This document shows, in pieces, positions 49,828-51,645 of a stretch of DNA of 51,645 nucleotides. The notes below the pieces were generated by a model. That model saw nothing but the letters and a program-made list of their open reading frames with translations. It did not search any database and had not been told where the DNA came from. The position numbers were made by a program, and so were the translations under genes. Origin of the DNA: Oscillospiraceae bacterium (GTDB lineage: Bacteria; Bacillota; Clostridia; Oscillospirales; Oscillospiraceae); contig WQXS01000014.1 of the NCBI GenBank assembly GCA_009784725.1, positions 1 through 51,645 of the forward strand, read 5' to 3'. Every line of letters begins with the position of its first letter. Position 1 is the first letter of the stretch.

Positions 49828-51645
49828 ATGAAAAAAGTTTTTAGACCGATTATTGCGATTTTGCTCGTTATTATGATGTGTGGCGTTATGCTTGCTGCTT
49901 GTTCGGATGACAAGCCGGGCAACGATACATCCGGTGAAGGAAGCACAGGCGAAGGCGGCGGCGGTGGCGGCAGCGGTTCGGACCGTATGGGGAATGAGCT
50001 TGCTGAGATTTTAGGACTGCCGACAACCCCAATGGCTGATGCCGATGATATAACATTTACAATATTTACCCGTAACATGGGTATTGCGGGAAGACAAGAT
50101 AATCCAATCCTCCGGCTCGTAAGAGAAATCACAGGCGTTACAATCGATATTCAGTTTTTAATAGGTGATATAAATACCACCTTCGGAACAATGCTCGCAG
50201 GAGGAATTCAAGAAGACGCAATGTTTGTTGGTGCTCTTGCTTCCGAGGCAGTTGCCGCAAACGCAATAATGCCTATCGACGACCTCATCGAACAACATGC
50301 ACCGAATCTCCGGGCGCACTATGACCCGTGGTGGGAGCTTATGAAAGCCGATGACGGAAAAGTTTATACAGCAGAAATATGGGGTACATATGTAGCTCCG
50401 CAGCAAATTGAGTTTTTTAATCAAACAGCATGGTGGCTCCAAAAGTCGGTTATCGACTTCCACGGACGTGCTCCAAACGATTTTGACGAGCTCTTTGAGT
50501 TTGTTTATGAGTATATGGAAGAAAACCCCACAATCGACGGCACAACTACCCTTGGTGTTGAGATTGGTGTCGATGCTCATACATGGCTTTTAACAAATCC
50601 GCCCATATTCCTCGCAGGCAACCCGAACATGGGTAGTGTGTGGAACCGCGGCGGAGCCAGAGAAGGAGCAACTCTTGACCTTGCAGTATTTCAAGACCTC
50701 GATTGGTTAAATGCAAATGCAAAACCTTATTTTGCAAAACTAAATGAGATGACTCATAAAACAACATCTCACGGACAAGCGGTTATCGACCCCGATACAT
50801 ACAGCCGCAAGCAAGCCGACTATGAAGCGGCAATCGCTCAAGGCAGAGTTCTTCTTATCCCCGGTCAGCAATGGATATGGGAAAATTCCACAAATACGCT
50901 TATTGGTGCAGATCTTTTTGAACGCACTCATGTGCCGCTCGACTTTATATGGGACCATGTAGACGAGTATAATTATTGGGATATAGGCGGAGGCTCATTT
51001 TCCGGAAATAACGGTCTGAATGTCAGCTTTAATAACGCAGACCCTATAAGATTCGCTCAATTCATGGACTGGATAATCCAAGAGCCTGTTCAGCGTTTCC
51101 TTTCCTGGGGTATTGAACGTGATATATATGAAGCAAATGAAGAACTCTTCAAATCCTTCGGAGTAGAGGACGGTTATCATTACTACTACGAGGACGGGCG
51201 TATTTTCCGCCCGCAGGTAATGCGCGATTTACAAGGAGATGCCCGCTGGCTCAGAAATAACATGGGCCGCCAGCTCAGAGATATACTTCCGAAAATTCAA
51301 GGCACATTCTTATCTGACGGCAATGCAGTCGACCCCGGCTCATCTCCGGAAGAATACTTTGCGGGTCTCAGTGATTATGACAAAGATTTCTTCCAAAGAC
51401 ATAATATCAACCATTTTACCGGATTTTTGAGAAGCGAACCGGAGCGCAGACCGGCATTTTATCCGCTCTACGGGTCAGTTCCGACACCGGGTTCCGATGC
51501 AGCCGAGTTTGCCTCTTATGTGGGAATGACTGTAGGTATTGATGAAGCACATATAATCCCGCTGGTCACAAGCCCGCCCGAAGAATTTGAAGACCGCTGG
51601 GCAGATTATTTAGATGCCATTGCTGCAATACCTCCTCATTTAATG
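49828..51645 (+). CDS. Extracellular solute-binding lipoprotein, 5' part
   Basis: 606 codons to the window edge with no stop. Signal peptide with lipobox MLAAC (Cys25), then an acidic/Gly-rich linker. The mature part begins ITFTIFTRNMGIAGRQDNPI and contains TGVTIDIQFLIGD, a LipO/YtcQ-like large binding protein for oligosaccharide ABC importers that pair with LplB/LplC-type permeases. AAGGTGG precedes the ATG. Permease genes would be expected just beyond the window. Confidence 0.88.
   Translation, partial: MKKVFRPIIAILLVIMMCGVMLAACSDDKPGNDTSGEGSTGEGGGGGGSGSDRMGNELAEILGLPTTPMADADDITFTIFTRNMGIAGRQDNPILRLVREITGVTIDIQFLIGDINTTFGTMLAGGIQEDAMFVGALASEAVAANAIMPIDDLIEQHAPNLRAHYDPWWELMKADDGKVYTAEIWGTYVAPQQIEFFNQTAWWLQKSVIDFHGRAPNDFDELFEFVYEYMEENPTIDGTTTLGVEIGVDAHTWLLTNPPIFLAGNPNMGSVWNRGGAREGATLDLAVFQDLDWLNANAKPYFAKLNEMTHKTTSHGQAVIDPDTYSRKQADYEAAIAQGRVLLIPGQQWIWENSTNTLIGADLFERTHVPLDFIWDHVDEYNYWDIGGGSFSGNNGLNVSFNNADPIRFAQFMDWIIQEPVQRFLSWGIERDIYEANEELFKSFGVEDGYHYYYEDGRIFRPQVMRDLQGDARWLRNNMGRQLRDILPKIQGTFLSDGNAVDPGSSPEEYFAGLSDYDKDFFQRHNINHFTGFLRSEPERRPAFYPLYGSVPTPGSDAAEFASYVGMTVGIDEAHIIPLVTSPPEEFEDRWADYLDAIAAIPPHLM

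Noticed and set aside
49776-50580. Minus-strand open frames at 49776-50132 and 50158-50580
   Set aside because: They are shadows of the plus-strand solute-binding lipoprotein, which has a signal peptide, lipobox and ribosome site.
1-51645. tRNA or rRNA genes
   Set aside because: No cloverleaf with a GTTCRANNC T-loop and CCA-type acceptor, and no rRNA-like stretch, was recognised by eye; a covariance search would be needed to exclude them fully.

Overview
The window looks like the chromosome of an anaerobic, low-GC Gram-positive bacterium of the Clostridia type. The signs are a Firmicutes-style type VII secretion ATPase with WXG100 and YukD proteins, several lipobox lipoproteins with Gly-rich linkers, AGGAGG-type ribosome sites, a rubredoxin-containing flavoprotein, and YedE/DUF3343 selenium genes. 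This placement is inferred from gene content; there is no rRNA or other marker gene here.

Layout. 1-490: 3' end of an Abi_2-type gene. 572-1844 (-): ECF sigma factor and DUF4367 anti-sigma protein. 1986-2972 (-): aldo/keto reductase. 3162-4169: GH16 lipoprotein. 4234-4563 (-): XRE-type regulator, divergent from a 16.6-kb plus-strand block (4750-21372). 21413-24626 (-): response regulator and cytosolic hybrid kinase. 24745-24976: miniature element with terminal inverted repeats. 24992-31197 (-): EF-hand repeat protein, then HflC, HflK and a dCache hybrid kinase. 31318-33927: selenium-type cluster (DUF3343, YedE, cysteine-desulfurase-like). 33997-38309: DUF4914 protein, flavin reductase-rubredoxin, nitroreductase and SGNH hydrolase, bounded by two inverted repeat modules. 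38395-44577 (-): maltodextrin operon (cyclomaltodextrinase-like GH13, MalE, MalF, MalG, DUF1189), divergent from a GH13 lipoprotein and an iron alcohol dehydrogenase (44672-47434). 47471-49150 (-): large unrecognised protein. 49318-49419: 33-residue hydrophobic peptide. 49828-end: start of a solute-binding lipoprotein behind a long structured leader.

The most interesting part is 4750-21372. It joins a type VII secretion motor (FHA-FtsK/SpoIIIE EssC, YukD-like protein, tandem WXG100-like proteins) to a full Ser/Thr phosphorylation toolkit: a vWA protein, a membrane PP2C phosphatase with InlB-type repeats outside, a membrane kinase-like protein directly upstream of essC, a canonical Ser/Thr kinase, a LytTR regulator with a receiver-like N-terminus that lacks the phosphoacceptor, and two zinc-ribbon membrane proteins, one carrying an OmpA-type peptidoglycan-binding domain. 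EsaA, EssA and a recognisable EssB are absent from the window. A working model (inference) is that envelope state is sensed by the Pro/Thr-linked exodomains, passed through kinase and phosphatase activity, and read by the EssC FHA domain. The promoter of this block carries two ACAC-N5-GTGT dyads spaced exactly 20 bp beside the XRE gene, so repression by that regulator is likely. The PP2C gene is split by a 13-C tract that could be a phase-variable switch or a sequencing error.

Intergenic DNA carries several repeat families: CACAAGAGAACCGTCCCC palindromes, hairpins with a conserved TCAGAGTGAG loop on changing stems, a 125-bp element with 29-bp perfect inverted arms, and TGTAACAT boxes before the last gene.
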